Below, piece by piece: positions 36,439-46,117 of a stretch of DNA of 64,000 bases. Numbering within the stretch: the stretch's first letter is position 1; every line of letters starts with the position of its first letter. The position numbers were made by a program, and so were the translations under genes. Below the pieces are notes generated by a model. It saw nothing but the letters and a program-made list of their open reading frames with translations, was not told the DNA's origin and did no database searches. The DNA is from Myxococcota bacterium (GTDB lineage Bacteria > Myxococcota_A > Polyangia > Palsa-1104 > JAEUJZ01). The stretch spans positions 33,495 through 97,494 of the forward strand of contig JANWXW010000040.1 of NCBI GenBank assembly GCA_025057315.1. The letters are read 5' to 3'.

Positions 36439-37875
36439 ATGGATCCGCTCCTATCCCTGTCTGCTACCAGGCTCGCATCGATGATCCGGACCCGCCAAGT
36501 GAGCTCGCGCGAGGTGGTCGAGGCGCACATCCGGCGCATCGAGGCAGTTAACGGCCGCCTCAATGCGGTGGTGCGCGATCGCTTCGCCGAGGCCCGCCGC
36601 GAGGCCGACGAGGCCGATGCACGGGTGCGCAGTGCGCCCGCAGAATCGCTGCCACCGCTACTCGGCGTTCCCTGCACCATCAAGGAAAGCTTCGCCCTGC
36701 GCGGGATGCCGCAGACCGCCGGGCTGGTGGCGCGGCGCGGGGTGGTGGCAGACAAGGACGCTCCCACAGTCGAGCGGCTGCGGCGAGCAGGGGCCATCCC
36801 CGTGGGCGTCACCAACCTGTCTGAGCTGTGCATGTGGATGGAGTCAAACAACCGCGTCTACGGCCGCACGCGCAACCCCTACGACCCACGGCGCATCGTC
36901 GGCGGTAGCTCGGGCGGTGAGGGGGCCATCATCGGCGCTGGTGGGGTGCCATTTGGCCTGGGCGCTGACATCGGCGGCTCGATCCGCCTGCCGGCCTTTT
37001 TCTGCGGCGTGTTTGGGCACAAACCATCGGGAGGTTTAGTTCCCAATACTGGTCAGTTCCCCATAGCCTCTGGACCAGCGCTGCGCTACCTGACAACGGG
37101 GCCGCTGTGCCGCCGGGCTGAAGATCTATGGCCACTGCTGCGCTTGCTGGCTGGTCCGGACGGCCAAGACAGCGCCTGCCAGGACATTGCTCTGGGAGAG
37201 CCGTCCTCGGTGCACATCCATGAGCTGGACGTGATCAGCATCGAGAGCAATGGCATTCGGCCACCGAGCGCAGAGCTGTTGGCAGCGCAGAGACGCTGCG
37301 CCGAGGCGCTCGCGGCGGCCGGGGCACGGGTGCGGCTGGTCACGCTGCCTCTACTCCGTCTCTCCCGGGACATCTGGTCAGCGATGCTAGAGGCCAGTGG
37401 CGGGCCCACCTTCCGGGAGCTGCTATTTCAGGGCCGGCATGTATCACTGCCGCGGGAACTGGTTCGCTGGGCCCTGCGCCGCTCGCCCCACACGTTGCCA
37501 GCACTGGCGCTGACCCTGCTGGAGCGGGCTCCGGAGCTTATGCCACAGCGCAGGCGCGCGGCGCTGGAGGCCGGCCAGCTTCTGCGCCGTCAGCTGACCG
37601 CCCTGCTGGGACCCCAGTCGGTGCTGCTCTACCCCTCATATCCGACGGTGGCCCCGCGCCATTTGCGCCCGCTCTGGCCGCCGTTCAATTGGGTCTACAC
37701 CGCCATTGTGAACGTCATGGAGTTGCCTGCCACCCAGGTGCCGCTGGGCTTGGGGCCATCGTCCCTCCCGTTGGGTGTGCAGGTCGTGGCGGCATGGGGA
37801 AATGACCACCTGTGCATCGCGGTGGCCCAGTTTCTGGAGCGGACCTTCGGCGGCTGGGTTCCTCCTCAGCTCTGA
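36439..37875 (+). CDS. Amidase-signature hydrolase (FAAH-like)
   Basis: A 478-residue amidase-signature enzyme. The Ser-cis-Ser-Lys triad is Lys82 (CTIKESFAL), Ser157 (GGSSGGEGA) and Ser181 (GADIGGSIRLPA). The spacing of 75 and 24 residues equals that in mammalian fatty-acid amide hydrolase, and the GFP-type loop and substrate channel lengths are similar to FAAH-type bacterial amidases. It is not the GatA subunit, as no gatB or gatC adjoins. The substrate is unknown; an acyl-amide is the best guess. Its 3' end overlaps the convergent YrdC-family gene by 10 nt. Confidence 0.88.
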   Translation: MDPLLSLSATRLASMIRTRQVSSREVVEAHIRRIEAVNGRLNAVVRDRFAEARREADEADARVRSAPAESLPPLLGVPCTIKESFALRGMPQTAGLVARRGVVADKDAPTVERLRRAGAIPVGVTNLSELCMWMESNNRVYGRTRNPYDPRRIVGGSSGGEGAIIGAGGVPFGLGADIGGSIRLPAFFCGVFGHKPSGGLVPNTGQFPIASGPALRYLTTGPLCRRAEDLWPLLRLLAGPDGQDSACQDIALGEPSSVHIHELDVISIESNGIRPPSAELLAAQRRCAEALAAAGARVRLVTLPLLRLSRDIWSAMLEASGGPTFRELLFQGRHVSLPRELVRWALRRSPHTLPALALTLLERAPELMPQRRRAALEAGQLLRRQLTALLGPQSVLLYPSYPTVAPRHLRPLWPPFNWVYTAIVNVMELPATQVPLGLGPSSLPLGVQVVAAWGNDHLCIAVAQFLERTFGGWVPPQL

Positions 37876-38474
37876 AGGAAGTCGACCGGGCCGGCACCCT
37901 TGCGCACCACAACCGGATAGCCGGCAGTAAAGTCGATGACCGTAGTGGGCACCAGGCCACCCGGGCCACCGTCGAGGACCAAGGCAACCGCCGGATACGC
38001 CCGGGCGATGTCCTCGGCCCACTGATAGGGGTCCCCCTCATGGGGGCCGGCCGTGGTGGAAATGAGCGGGCGCCCCAGCTCTCGGGCAATTGCGCGAGGG
38101 ATGGCTGCATCGGGTACGCGGATGCCCACTTGTTGACGCTTGGGCGCGATGATCTTGGGTACCTCGCGCGTGGCCGGCAGGATGCAGGTATAGGGCCCGG
38201 GCAGGAGCCGCCGCAGCACCCGATAGACCGGGTTGTCCACCATCGCGTAGCGCGCGATGTCAGTCAGGTCGACGCATACCAGCGCCAGAGGCTGGCCTTT
38301 GGGCATGCCCTTGATCTGATAGAGACGCTCGATGGCCGCTTTATTGTATAGATCACATCCCAACCCATATACCGTATCTGTGGGGTAAGCGATGATCTCA
38401 CCTGCCTCCAGTGCCGCCACCGCCTGGCGGATCTTGCGTGGCTGGGGATGCTGCGGGTGAACCTCCAGAATCAC
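37866..38474 (-). CDS. Sua5/YciO/YrdC-family L-threonylcarbamoyladenylate synthase
   Basis: Makes threonylcarbamoyl-AMP for the t6A modification of tRNAs reading ANN codons. The 202-residue product has the YrdC-fold signatures AGEIIAYPTDTVYGLGCDL, RLYQIKGMPKGQPLALV, LLPGPYTCILPATREVP and VGIRVPDAAIPRAI. There is no ATG before the conserved start, so GTG at 38474 is used (MILEVHPQHP). It resembles the YciO subgroup (KGMPKGQPL), whose enzymatic activity is less well proven than that of TsaC. tsaB, tsaD and tsaE are not in the window. Confidence 0.9.
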   Translation of the reverse strand: MILEVHPQHPQPRKIRQAVAALEAGEIIAYPTDTVYGLGCDLYNKAAIERLYQIKGMPKGQPLALVCVDLTDIARYAMVDNPVYRVLRRLLPGPYTCILPATREVPKIIAPKRQQVGIRVPDAAIPRAIARELGRPLISTTAGPHEGDPYQWAEDIARAYPAVALVLDGGPGGLVPTTVIDFTAGYPVVVRKGAGPVDFLQS

Positions 38475-38858
38475 GGCTGCACATTCTATCAGCCGCCGGC
38501 TGTCCGGCCTACGCAGAGAAACAGTCTGCGGGGGCAACGGACTCAAGGCAGAGCGGGCCCTAGCGGGCAGTGGGTCCAGCAGCCCGCCCCCAAGGACAGC
38601 TCTTTGTGTCTGCATCGGGTGGCTGACCGTGTGCCGACAACCTCTTGCGTTTCCCTTCCCTCCAAAGCCTCCAAACAAGATGCAGACTTTTCACGGCAGG
38701 TCGCACCAGCGTTGGAACCACCGCCTCTGCCAGCAGCCCGAATTCGATCCGCTTGGACGGAGGGGAGCAGGCCGGAGGCCCACTCCCTCAGCGAGGAGGC
38801 GACGACGCATGCAGGGCCGCTGATCCGGTGATGACCAAGATCCAGCAAGCGTCCCTAG
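38475..38858. other. 384-nt divergent interval, YrdC-family gene / L,D-transpeptidase
   Basis: Overlapping frames have no domain. It contains two divergent promoters by necessity, but none is clear enough to place. AT-richer patches lie at about 38640-38700 and 38860-38890. Confidence 0.4.
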
Positions 38859-40448
38859 ATGCCGCAATGCATGCTATGTTTTCTATCCGTGCGGATCCAG
38901 GCTCCTGCCCTTTCCGCTCTTGTCTGCAGCGTGGTGCTGGCGCAGCCGGCCCCCCTCCCCTCTGGGCAAACGCCCGGAGTCAGCCAAGCGCCCGTGGCCA
39001 GGGAGGTACCGCCGCCCAGGCCCCCGCGCAAGTTTCTCATCGACGGACGGCTCCGACCCCTCAAGCCCGGCGAGGTGCGCCCCTATGTGCCGCCAGAGCT
39101 GGAGCCCGAGCCAGAGGCTGAGGCCACCGAGGTGAAGGTGGTGGAGGTGGTGGAGGAGGACGTCCAGGTGTTGGCGCGGCCATGGTACGGTGCTCCCATG
39201 GTGGGCAACCTTGTCCTGGGCGCCAGGCTGCCTATACGCGGTACGTTCCAGGCACGCTCCAGCCGCTATTGCACCGGACGCAAGTGGTGGGCCCTTTTGC
39301 CCTTCGGATGGATCTGCGCCCGACAGGCGCGCCCCACTGCCGGCCCGCCCACAGACACCCCCGTGCTGCAGGTTGCTCCAGGCGAGCGCCTGCCCTTTCG
39401 CTATGTGATGGTCTCCTCCCAGGAGCCGATCCCGATGTGGGCCAACATAGAGGACTTCAAGGAGGGCCGGGACCCGGAGCGCATGCTAGAGAAGGGCGAC
39501 TCCGTGGCCATCGACAAACTATGGAAGTTCGATGGTGAGAGCTTCTACCTGAGCGTCGAAGGACGCGTGCTGCCCACCAGGGGCACCTATACCCTGGGAC
39601 AGGGCTCGAGCTGGCAGGGCGTTCTGCTCGATGAGAAGACCCATTTTCCGATGGGATGGGTGCTTCCCGAACATGGAAAGTTACTCGATGCCCCCGGCGG
39701 CAAGCCAGTGGGCGTTCTTCCGCGTCGGACGCGGGTCGATATCCTGGAGGAGGTCCAGCAAGGCGGCAAGCGCTTTCTGCGGGTGCAGCCCTCTGATGCA
39801 GCGGCGGCCAACGCTGCCCCAGCTGCAACAGCCGGACCAGCGGCACTGTGGATGTCGGCAGCCGAAGTCAACGAGGTGCGCCGCCGCCAGATGCCCGCAG
39901 GGGTGAATCCGGTGGGCCGCTGGATTGATGTGGACGTAGGAGAACAGACGCTGGTGGCCTACGAAGGCGACCGCCCCATCTTTGCCACGCTCATCTCCTC
40001 CGGCCGCGCTGTGCCGACGCCCCTGGGCAATTACCCTGTATGGGCCAAGGTCACCTCCATCACGATGAAGAGCCAGCCCTACGACGACAAGGCCTACTTT
40101 GTGAACAAGGTCCCCTGGGTCCTGTTCTTCCAGGCCCACAATGCCATCCATGGCGCCTACTGGCACGACCGCTTTGGCGTCAGCAAGTCGCATGGCTGCA
40201 TCAACGTCTCGCCACTCGATGCGCGCTATCTTTTCGAGTGGCTGCCGCCAGCTCTGCCCCATGGATGGGTTGCGGTCCGTCCGGTGGATCTGCGCGAGTC
40301 CGTCACGGTGCATATCTACAACTCCCACCTCCGACGGCCCTTTCGGCAGGAGCGGCCCATCGGTCCCCCGGATCGAGAGGACGAGGCGGAACGGCTAGAA
40401 GCGGCAGAGAGGCGCCGCGCCGAGCAAGCCGCAGCGTCCGCCCCCTAG
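38859..40448 (+). CDS. L,D-transpeptidase (YkuD domain)
   Basis: A 529-residue periplasmic enzyme that makes 3-3 peptidoglycan cross-links or attaches proteins to peptidoglycan. The signal region lies in the first 30 residues (ALSALVCSVVLAQ). A Pro-rich segment is followed by a beta-rich region with SH3-like strands (residues about 100-340). The YkuD catalytic motif is IHGAYWHDRFG, then KSHGCINVS, with the nucleophile Cys447. GRWIDVDVGEQTLVAYEGDRP marks the start of the domain. A charged Glu/Arg tail ends the protein. The start may be the Met at position 5. It precedes the SPOR-domain gene by about 120 nt. Confidence 0.9.
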   Translation: MPQCMLCFLSVRIQAPALSALVCSVVLAQPAPLPSGQTPGVSQAPVAREVPPPRPPRKFLIDGRLRPLKPGEVRPYVPPELEPEPEAEATEVKVVEVVEEDVQVLARPWYGAPMVGNLVLGARLPIRGTFQARSSRYCTGRKWWALLPFGWICARQARPTAGPPTDTPVLQVAPGERLPFRYVMVSSQEPIPMWANIEDFKEGRDPERMLEKGDSVAIDKLWKFDGESFYLSVEGRVLPTRGTYTLGQGSSWQGVLLDEKTHFPMGWVLPEHGKLLDAPGGKPVGVLPRRTRVDILEEVQQGGKRFLRVQPSDAAAANAAPAATAGPAALWMSAAEVNEVRRRQMPAGVNPVGRWIDVDVGEQTLVAYEGDRPIFATLISSGRAVPTPLGNYPVWAKVTSITMKSQPYDDKAYFVNKVPWVLFFQAHNAIHGAYWHDRFGVSKSHGCINVSPLDARYLFEWLPPALPHGWVAVRPVDLRESVTVHIYNSHLRRPFRQERPIGPPDREDEAERLEAAERRRAEQAAASAP

Positions 40449-40570
40449 GATCAAGCCCTTGCGTCCCCTCCGCCGTGCCTCGAACCAGATGGTCATGGAC
40501 CGCACCAAAATGGATGTGGGATAACTCCGCAAATTTGCTAGACCCTGGCGCTCATGTTACTTCCTGAACT

Positions 40571-41305
40571 ATGCGCGATCTCGATCGTTGGAAGGACAAG
40601 GTAGAGCTGCAGCTCGACGGGCGGCAGATTTTCTTCCTGTTCTTCGGCAGCGCGGTCTGCGCGTGCCTCATCTTCGTGTTCGGTGTCGCTGTTGGACGAC
40701 GGGTAGAGGCCCAGCGTCTGGCCCATGCCCCTGCCGCAGCCGAGGACCCGCTGGCCGTGCTGGACGAGCTGGGGAATGCCGAGGAGGGCTTGACCTTCCA
40801 CAGTGCGCTGCTCAAGGAACGGGAGGTGCAAGGCCGCCGCACCTCGGCCCGGCCCCCCAAGGCGGAGCCCCCCAAGGCGGAATCAGCGCAACCCGACGAG
40901 GGTGGCGAGCGGGTAGCGACGCTGGCAAAGAAGAAGGAAGAGCCGAAAAAAGCCGAGGAGTTGCCACGGGTTGCCGAGGCCAAAGGGGCAGATCGAACGG
41001 AGTCGCGCGAGGAGAAAAAGCCTGCGGTAGCCAAGGCCCCGGACAAGCCGAAGGCCCCGGACAAGGGCCAGGCCCACTTTACGTTGCAGCTGTCTGCCTT
41101 CGCCACCAAGGCCGAGGCCGGAGAGTTTATGCGCAAGCTGCGCGAGGCTGGGTACAAGCCATATCTGGTCGAGAGCATGGTGCCCGGCAAGGGACTCATG
41201 TACCGCGTCCGTCTGGGAGATTACCCTTCGCGTGACAGCGCGCTGTCGGCCAAGAGCGACTTCGAGCGCAAGCAGAAGATGGTCGCCTACGTGGCGCGGC
41301 TGTAG
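40571..41305 (+). CDS. SPOR-domain membrane protein
   Basis: A 244-residue bitopic inner-membrane protein: short cytoplasmic N-terminus, one TM helix (QIFFLFFGSAVCACLIFVFGVA), a Lys/Glu/Ala/Pro-rich linker, and a C-terminal SPOR domain (about 165-244; FTLQLSAFATKAEAGEFMRK and GKGLMYRVRLGDYPSRDSAL). SPOR domains bind denuded glycan strands at the division septum. It lies between the L,D-transpeptidase gene and the convergent ftsA, a setting that fits septal peptidoglycan remodelling. It is similar in layout to FtsN and DedD. Confidence 0.88.
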   Translation: MRDLDRWKDKVELQLDGRQIFFLFFGSAVCACLIFVFGVAVGRRVEAQRLAHAPAAAEDPLAVLDELGNAEEGLTFHSALLKEREVQGRRTSARPPKAEPPKAESAQPDEGGERVATLAKKKEEPKKAEELPRVAEAKGADRTESREEKKPAVAKAPDKPKAPDKGQAHFTLQLSAFATKAEAGEFMRKLREAGYKPYLVESMVPGKGLMYRVRLGDYPSRDSALSAKSDFERKQKMVAYVARL

Positions 41306-41528
41306 CAGGCCTCTGGGGTTTCGGGAGCCAAGTCATCGCAGGGGACAGGCGGGCGCGCCTGGGGGGGCGGCCCTGACGAGCACGGGGCGTTTACGCTGCC
41401 TGTGCAGAGCCTGCGGCCTCCCGCCTGGTGACAGGGGAGGGCACACGCTCGATCCTGCCGCTCGATCCGCGTGACGGGCCCGACCGGGGCCACGTGCTGC
41501 CAACCCCAGAGCACCCCAAGAGCCTCGG

Positions 41529-42752
41529 CTAGAACACCTCGGCAAACCAGGAACGCATGCGCTTCCACACGGTCCGCTTGTCCGGCTCGCGGGCGGAAAA
41601 ATAGAGACCTTCCTGTTGGCGCGCGCCATAGAGCGTGAGCCCGACGGCAGTGGCATAGATGGGGGAGCGCACAACCTCGGCCAGGCCACCGACGCCCTTG
41701 GGCACGCCCCGCCGCACCGGCATGCCCAGCACCTCCTCGGCCAGCTCCGGCAGACCCTCCAAGATCGTCGAGCCACCGGTGACCACCATGCCCGAGGCCA
41801 GGCTGTCCTCCAGGCCGCACTTCTGCAGCTCCCGCTTCACCAGCGAGAAGATCTCGTCGACGCGAGGGCTCAAGATGTCGCACAGGACCTGCCGTGGCAT
41901 GATCCGCGGAGCCCGCCCCCCCACCGATGGGACCTCGATGGTCTCTCCTTCTTTAAGCAGGCTCGGCAGGGCACAGCCGTATCGATGCTTGATGCGCTCT
42001 GCTTCTGCCATCGGCGTCCGCAGGCCAATGGCGATGTCGTTGGTGAGCTGGTGACCACCCACGGGCAGGACCGCCGTGTGCACCAGCGCCCCATCGGAGA
42101 ACACCACCAGATCACTGGTGCCGCCGCCAATGTCGAGCAAAGCAACGCCCAGTTCCTTCTCATCTGCATGCAGCACGGCCTCGGCGCTCGCCAGCGGCTC
42201 CAGCACGATGTCGGAAACCTGCAGGTTGCAGCGGGTACAGCACTTGATGATGTTCTGCGCCGACGTCACCGAGGCGGTCACGATGTGCACGCGGGCCTCT
42301 AGGCGCACCCCAGCCATGCCCAGGGGCTCCTTGATGCCGTCCTGGTGGTCGATGGTAAACTCCTGCGGCACGACGTGGACAATCTCGCGGTCTTGGGGGA
42401 TGTTGATGGCCTTGGCCGCCTCAATCACCCGCTCGATATCGCCGGGGCGAACCTCTTTGTCCTTGATGGCCACCACCCCTTCCGAGTTGAAGGCCTTGAT
42501 GTGCGCGCCCGCGATGCCGGCATAGACCGTCGTGATCTCCACGCCGGCCATGTGTTCGGCTTCTTCCACGGCCCTCTGGATGGACTGGACCGTGGAGTCG
42601 ATGTTGACCACCACGCCCTTCTTCAAGCCGCTGCACGGGTGAGTGCCGATGCCGATGATGTCCACCCCTTCGCTGGTCACCTCGCCGACGATGCAAGCGA
42701 TCTTGGTGGTGCCGATGTCCAGCCCGACGATCAACTCCTCTCGCTTCGCCAT
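41529..42752 (-). CDS. ftsA: Cell division protein FtsA
   Basis: Actin-like ATPase that tethers FtsZ filaments to the membrane. The 407-residue product begins MAKREELIVGLDIGTTKIAC and has FtsA's phosphate motifs (LLDIGGGTSDLVVF, MVVTGGSTILEGL) and the 1C domain (VYAGIAGAHIKAFNSEG). It ends with a membrane-targeting amphipathic helix (VWKRMRSWFAEVF), as in E. coli FtsA. The ATG at 42752 is chosen because the longer frame adds a non-conserved extension. No ftsQ, ftsZ or mur genes are adjacent: upstream is a Ser/Thr kinase gene and downstream a convergent SPOR gene. It is either the main FtsA displaced from the dcw cluster or a second copy. Confidence 0.92.
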   Translation of the reverse strand: MAKREELIVGLDIGTTKIACIVGEVTSEGVDIIGIGTHPCSGLKKGVVVNIDSTVQSIQRAVEEAEHMAGVEITTVYAGIAGAHIKAFNSEGVVAIKDKEVRPGDIERVIEAAKAINIPQDREIVHVVPQEFTIDHQDGIKEPLGMAGVRLEARVHIVTASVTSAQNIIKCCTRCNLQVSDIVLEPLASAEAVLHADEKELGVALLDIGGGTSDLVVFSDGALVHTAVLPVGGHQLTNDIAIGLRTPMAEAERIKHRYGCALPSLLKEGETIEVPSVGGRAPRIMPRQVLCDILSPRVDEIFSLVKRELQKCGLEDSLASGMVVTGGSTILEGLPELAEEVLGMPVRRGVPKGVGGLAEVVRSPIYATAVGLTLYGARQQEGLYFSAREPDKRTVWKRMRSWFAEVF

Positions 42753-42926
42753 GTCTAGCAGCTTTCCACGCGATGGGCCCCGGGCACACAGGGGTCCACG
42801 AAGGCCTAGCTTGCCGGAGCGCAGCGAAGCGCGCCAATTTTTTGCCGAAAAAGTTTCGGCGCTCGCCTCGTCGGGGCAAAAGTCCAAAGGGTTCTCTGGG
42901 GTTGGCGTGCGGGGCAGCCGTCTAGG

Positions 42927-44666
42927 TCAATTGCTGCTTGTCTGCCCGCCGGATGGGCGTTCGTCGTCGTCCAGAATCTCGACGCGGAGCCGCTTGCGCG
43001 GCGGCGGCGCGGGCGGGATCGGTTCCTGGGCAGAGGGGAGCTGGGGAGGCAGCTGCGTCTGCACGGCCACCTCGCGCACCGGGCTCGCCTGCCGGCGCGA
43101 TCGCCGGACCCGGCTGCGGCGGGGCGTCTCTGGCTCCGGGAGCCGGAGGGTCAGCTCGTTGCCATCGCTGCGCCGGAGCGTGTAGCGCAGCTCCGGTCGG
43201 CCGGCATAGCTCAAAGAGACCTCCAGCGACTCGCCAGGCAACTCTACCTCCAGCGGTGTCTGACCGAGCCGCCGGTGGCCGGCGTAGACCACAGCGCCTG
43301 AGGGATCCGAATCCAGCCGAAGGCGCGGCGCCTGCACAGGCGGAGCGGCCTGCGGCGGGGCAGACATCCCTGCCGGCTGCGGCATCCGCACGAGGTCAGC
43401 GGTCTGAACCTGGGGCCCAGAGCGCAGGATGACCCATGCGCTGCCCAGGCTCACGAGGAAGGTGCCCGCCACGATGCCAGCGACCAGCAGCTGTCGACGG
43501 CTCCGATCGGGGCTCGGACCCACCTGGGGGGGGCGGACCCCGGAGGCCATCGAGAGGCTGCGGCCGCTGCCAACCTCGGCTACCCCGCGAAGCTCGTCCA
43601 GGGTCTCAGGGGGTCGGGCCACGGAGGGCTGCCGGGAGCGCACCGGAGCAGAAAGAGAACCATGCGAGCGGGAAGGCGTGGCCGGAAGCGGCATCGCCAG
43701 GGACTCGCCAGCCTCCTCTCGCTCGGCCCTGGGCACGACCCGGTCCAGCCAGGCCCGCACCTGCTCGGGCTGAAAGCGTATCCCCTGCAGGTACTCGTCC
43801 AGCTCGCGCGCCATCTGCGCCGCCCTCTGGTAACGCCGCTTGGGATCGCGGTCCAGCGCCGCCAGCGCCACCCGGTCCAGCACCGGATGCACCTGCGGGT
43901 TCAGGGTCGAGGGCGGCAGCAGCGGCGCCGACTTCACCTTGGTCATGGTGTCGTAGTCGGTGTTGCCCTTAAACAGGCGTCGACCCGTCAGCACCTCGTG
44001 CAGCAAAACGCCCGCAGAGAAGATGTCGGTCTGCGGCGTACACAGGCCGGTGTCGATCTGCTCCGGGGCCATGTAGCCGAACTTGCCCTTGAGCGCCCCG
44101 GTGTGGGTGACCTCGTGAAAGGCAGTGATGGCCTTGGCGATGCCGAAGTCGACGAGCTTGACCTGGCCGTCGAACGAGATCATCACGTTCTGCGGCGAAA
44201 CATCGCGATGAATGATTGGCCGCGGGGCCCCGGTCTCGTCCAGGTGCTCGTGGGCGTGGGCCAGAGCCCGGGCCACCTCGCGCAAAATGAAAGCTGCTAC
44301 AGGGGGCGGCGGAGCGGGCTCGCCATGCGCAGCGGAGGAGCGCATGATGCGGAGCAGGTCCTGCCCGCGCACATACTCCAGGGCCATGAACAGCTCCCCG
44401 TCCACCTCGCCCAGCTCGTAGACCTGCACGATGTTGGGGTGGGACAGCCGCGCCGCGATCTTTGCCTCGTTGATAAACATCTCGACAAAGTGCGGGTCGG
44501 CCGTGTGGATCTTAAGAATGCGCTTGATGACGACATAGCGGGCAAATCCGGCAACCCCCTCGACGCGTGCCTTGTACACATCGGCCATGCCGCCACGCCC
44601 AAGGTGCGACACAAGCAAATACTGCCCAAAGCGCTCCGGGGCGAAGGGAGCCATCATGGACAACAT
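42927..44666 (-). CDS. Membrane Ser/Thr protein kinase with PEGA domain
   Basis: A 579-residue Hanks-type kinase. The N-terminal kinase domain (about 14-290) has the Gly loop LGRGGMADVYKAR, Lys in VVIKRIL, catalytic HRDVSPQNVM (about 153), DFGIAK and the APE region GYMAPEQ. A linker, one TM helix (about 390-412; LLVAGIVAGTFLVSLGSAWVI) and a periplasmic PEGA domain (about 449-505; SDPSGAVVYAGHRRLGQTPL) follow. The Arg-rich C-terminus is followed by a Pro-rich tail. It is the downstream end of a minus-strand cluster that starts with a PP2C phosphatase. The first ATG may lie within promoter-like TATACA; ATG codons at residues 4 and 5 are alternatives. Confidence 0.92.
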   Translation of the reverse strand: MLSMMAPFAPERFGQYLLVSHLGRGGMADVYKARVEGVAGFARYVVIKRILKIHTADPHFVEMFINEAKIAARLSHPNIVQVYELGEVDGELFMALEYVRGQDLLRIMRSSAAHGEPAPPPPVAAFILREVARALAHAHEHLDETGAPRPIIHRDVSPQNVMISFDGQVKLVDFGIAKAITAFHEVTHTGALKGKFGYMAPEQIDTGLCTPQTDIFSAGVLLHEVLTGRRLFKGNTDYDTMTKVKSAPLLPPSTLNPQVHPVLDRVALAALDRDPKRRYQRAAQMARELDEYLQGIRFQPEQVRAWLDRVVPRAEREEAGESLAMPLPATPSRSHGSLSAPVRSRQPSVARPPETLDELRGVAEVGSGRSLSMASGVRPPQVGPSPDRSRRQLLVAGIVAGTFLVSLGSAWVILRSGPQVQTADLVRMPQPAGMSAPPQAAPPVQAPRLRLDSDPSGAVVYAGHRRLGQTPLEVELPGESLEVSLSYAGRPELRYTLRRSDGNELTLRLPEPETPRRSRVRRSRRQASPVREVAVQTQLPPQLPSAQEPIPPAPPPRKRLRVEILDDDERPSGGQTSSN

Positions 44667-44749
44667 AGTGTATACCCTTTACCGGGCGAGCGCATGGGGG
44701 ACGGTTTTCCGACCGGCATCGCCGCCGCGGGGGCACCAGCGCGGCTGGC

Positions 44750-46117
44750 CTACAGAGGGGCTGGGACGCTTGTGAAGCGCCGCATCATGACGTCGATGGA
44801 CCACTGCTCGAACAGCGCCTCCATCCGGTCCCCTCGGTCGTTGAAGCGAATTTTCCCCGAGGCACCATCCAGGGGGACCTGCTGTCCCATGGCCATCTTG
44901 CCCACGGCCTCTAGGAACTTCGACTGGCCCACCCCCACAGGCATGCCCTCGCCGGCGATGCGCCTCAGCCCGGCGGAGACCAGCGGTCCGCTCGGCGAGC
45001 CGCGGCCATAGGCGATGGCGATGGCGATGGCATATAGAGCATCATAGGTGTAGGCAGCAAAGGCATCCGCTGAGGGATCGGTGCCAAACTTGGCCCGAAA
45101 CGCCGTCTGGAATTTCGAGTACACCGAGCCGGTGCTGCCCACCGTCGGTGCCGTGCCGCGGATGCGCTGGAAGTGGGCATCTGGTGGCGGGTTCATCTCC
45201 CTGAGCAGATCGAGCAGGAACTGGTTCTTGGCCCCATCCGCCATCCAGATGCGCGTGCCGTTGGAGCCAGTCTTTAGACCGCTCAGCTCGCGGACCAGCA
45301 ACGGGGTGTCCAGGTAGGAGATGACCACCACATCGGTCATGGAGGTCCCCAATGCATGCTTGACCGCATTCCTGACCGCCCCCTCGTTTTTCTCTTGGAA
45401 GGACCAGGAACCTACCAACTCCGGGCCTCCCATCGCCTTCCAGGCGGTCACGAAGGCCTCCTGCAGCCCCTTGCCGTAGACACTCTCGACGAACAGCAGA
45501 CCAACTCGGGGTTGGTTGGAGGCATCGAGAACCAGGTTGGCCAGCACCCGCCCCTGGAGCTCATCCGACGGAGCAACACGAAAAACGTACTTGCCGGCCT
45601 GCGGCAGGGTCGCGATGGCGGGCGCCGTGGCTGACGGAGAGACCAGCGGAACCTGCGCTGCCTCGGCCTCGGCCGCCACGGAGATGACCTGCCCCGAAGC
45701 GGTCGGGCCCACCACGGCCACAACGCCCCGCTCGCGCGCCAGAAACTTCATCGCCTTAGGGGCATCGTCGTCGGTGCCCGAGACATCGCAGAGGTAAAGC
45801 ACCAGGGGACGGTGCCCAGAGCCGGACAGGGCATTGATCTCGTCGATCCCGAGCTGCAGGGCCTGGTACGATAGATTGTCCGCGCGCAAGGACAGGATCG
45901 CACCGATGGGTACAGCGTTTGCGGCAGGTGAAGGCGGGAAGGTCTCCCGGCACATCCTCTCCACGGGCGTGCCCACGGCACAGATGCGATCGCTGGTGCA
46001 GAACTGCTTCTTGCCCATGGCCTGGGGGCAGTCCTCATCGCGGCCGCACTGGTCGAAGGCAAAGGTCATCGTGCAGCCCGCAAGGAGCATGGCGAGCAGC
46101 AACCCAAGCAACGGCAT
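44750..46117 (-). CDS. Periplasmic ligand-binding lipoprotein (LivK/Peripla_BP_6-like)
   Basis: A 455-residue lipoprotein (LLLAMLLAGC lipobox) with a C-x5-C-x9-C-x5-C cysteine module right after the anchor (CGRDEDC and FCTSDRIC), then a type I periplasmic binding fold: NAVPIGAILSLRADN, ALQLGIDEINALSG, VVAVVGPTASGQVISVA, VPLVSPSATAPAI and FRVAPSDELQGRVLA, as in branched-chain amino acid and related binding proteins. The ATG at 46117 forms a TGATG overlap with the stop of the TPR gene. No ABC permease or ATPase genes are in the window, so it may act as a sensor subunit rather than a transporter component. The ligand is unknown. Confidence 0.85.
   Translation of the reverse strand: MPLLGLLLAMLLAGCTMTFAFDQCGRDEDCPQAMGKKQFCTSDRICAVGTPVERMCRETFPPSPAANAVPIGAILSLRADNLSYQALQLGIDEINALSGSGHRPLVLYLCDVSGTDDDAPKAMKFLARERGVVAVVGPTASGQVISVAAEAEAAQVPLVSPSATAPAIATLPQAGKYVFRVAPSDELQGRVLANLVLDASNQPRVGLLFVESVYGKGLQEAFVTAWKAMGGPELVGSWSFQEKNEGAVRNAVKHALGTSMTDVVVISYLDTPLLVRELSGLKTGSNGTRIWMADGAKNQFLLDLLREMNPPPDAHFQRIRGTAPTVGSTGSVYSKFQTAFRAKFGTDPSADAFAAYTYDALYAIAIAIAYGRGSPSGPLVSAGLRRIAGEGMPVGVGQSKFLEAVGKMAMGQQVPLDGASGKIRFNDRGDRMEALFEQWSIDVMMRRFTSVPAPL

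Noticed and set aside
44750..46117. Classification as an ABC amino-acid importer subunit
   Set aside because: The fold fits, but no permease or ATPase gene lies in the window, so only a ligand-binding role is claimed.
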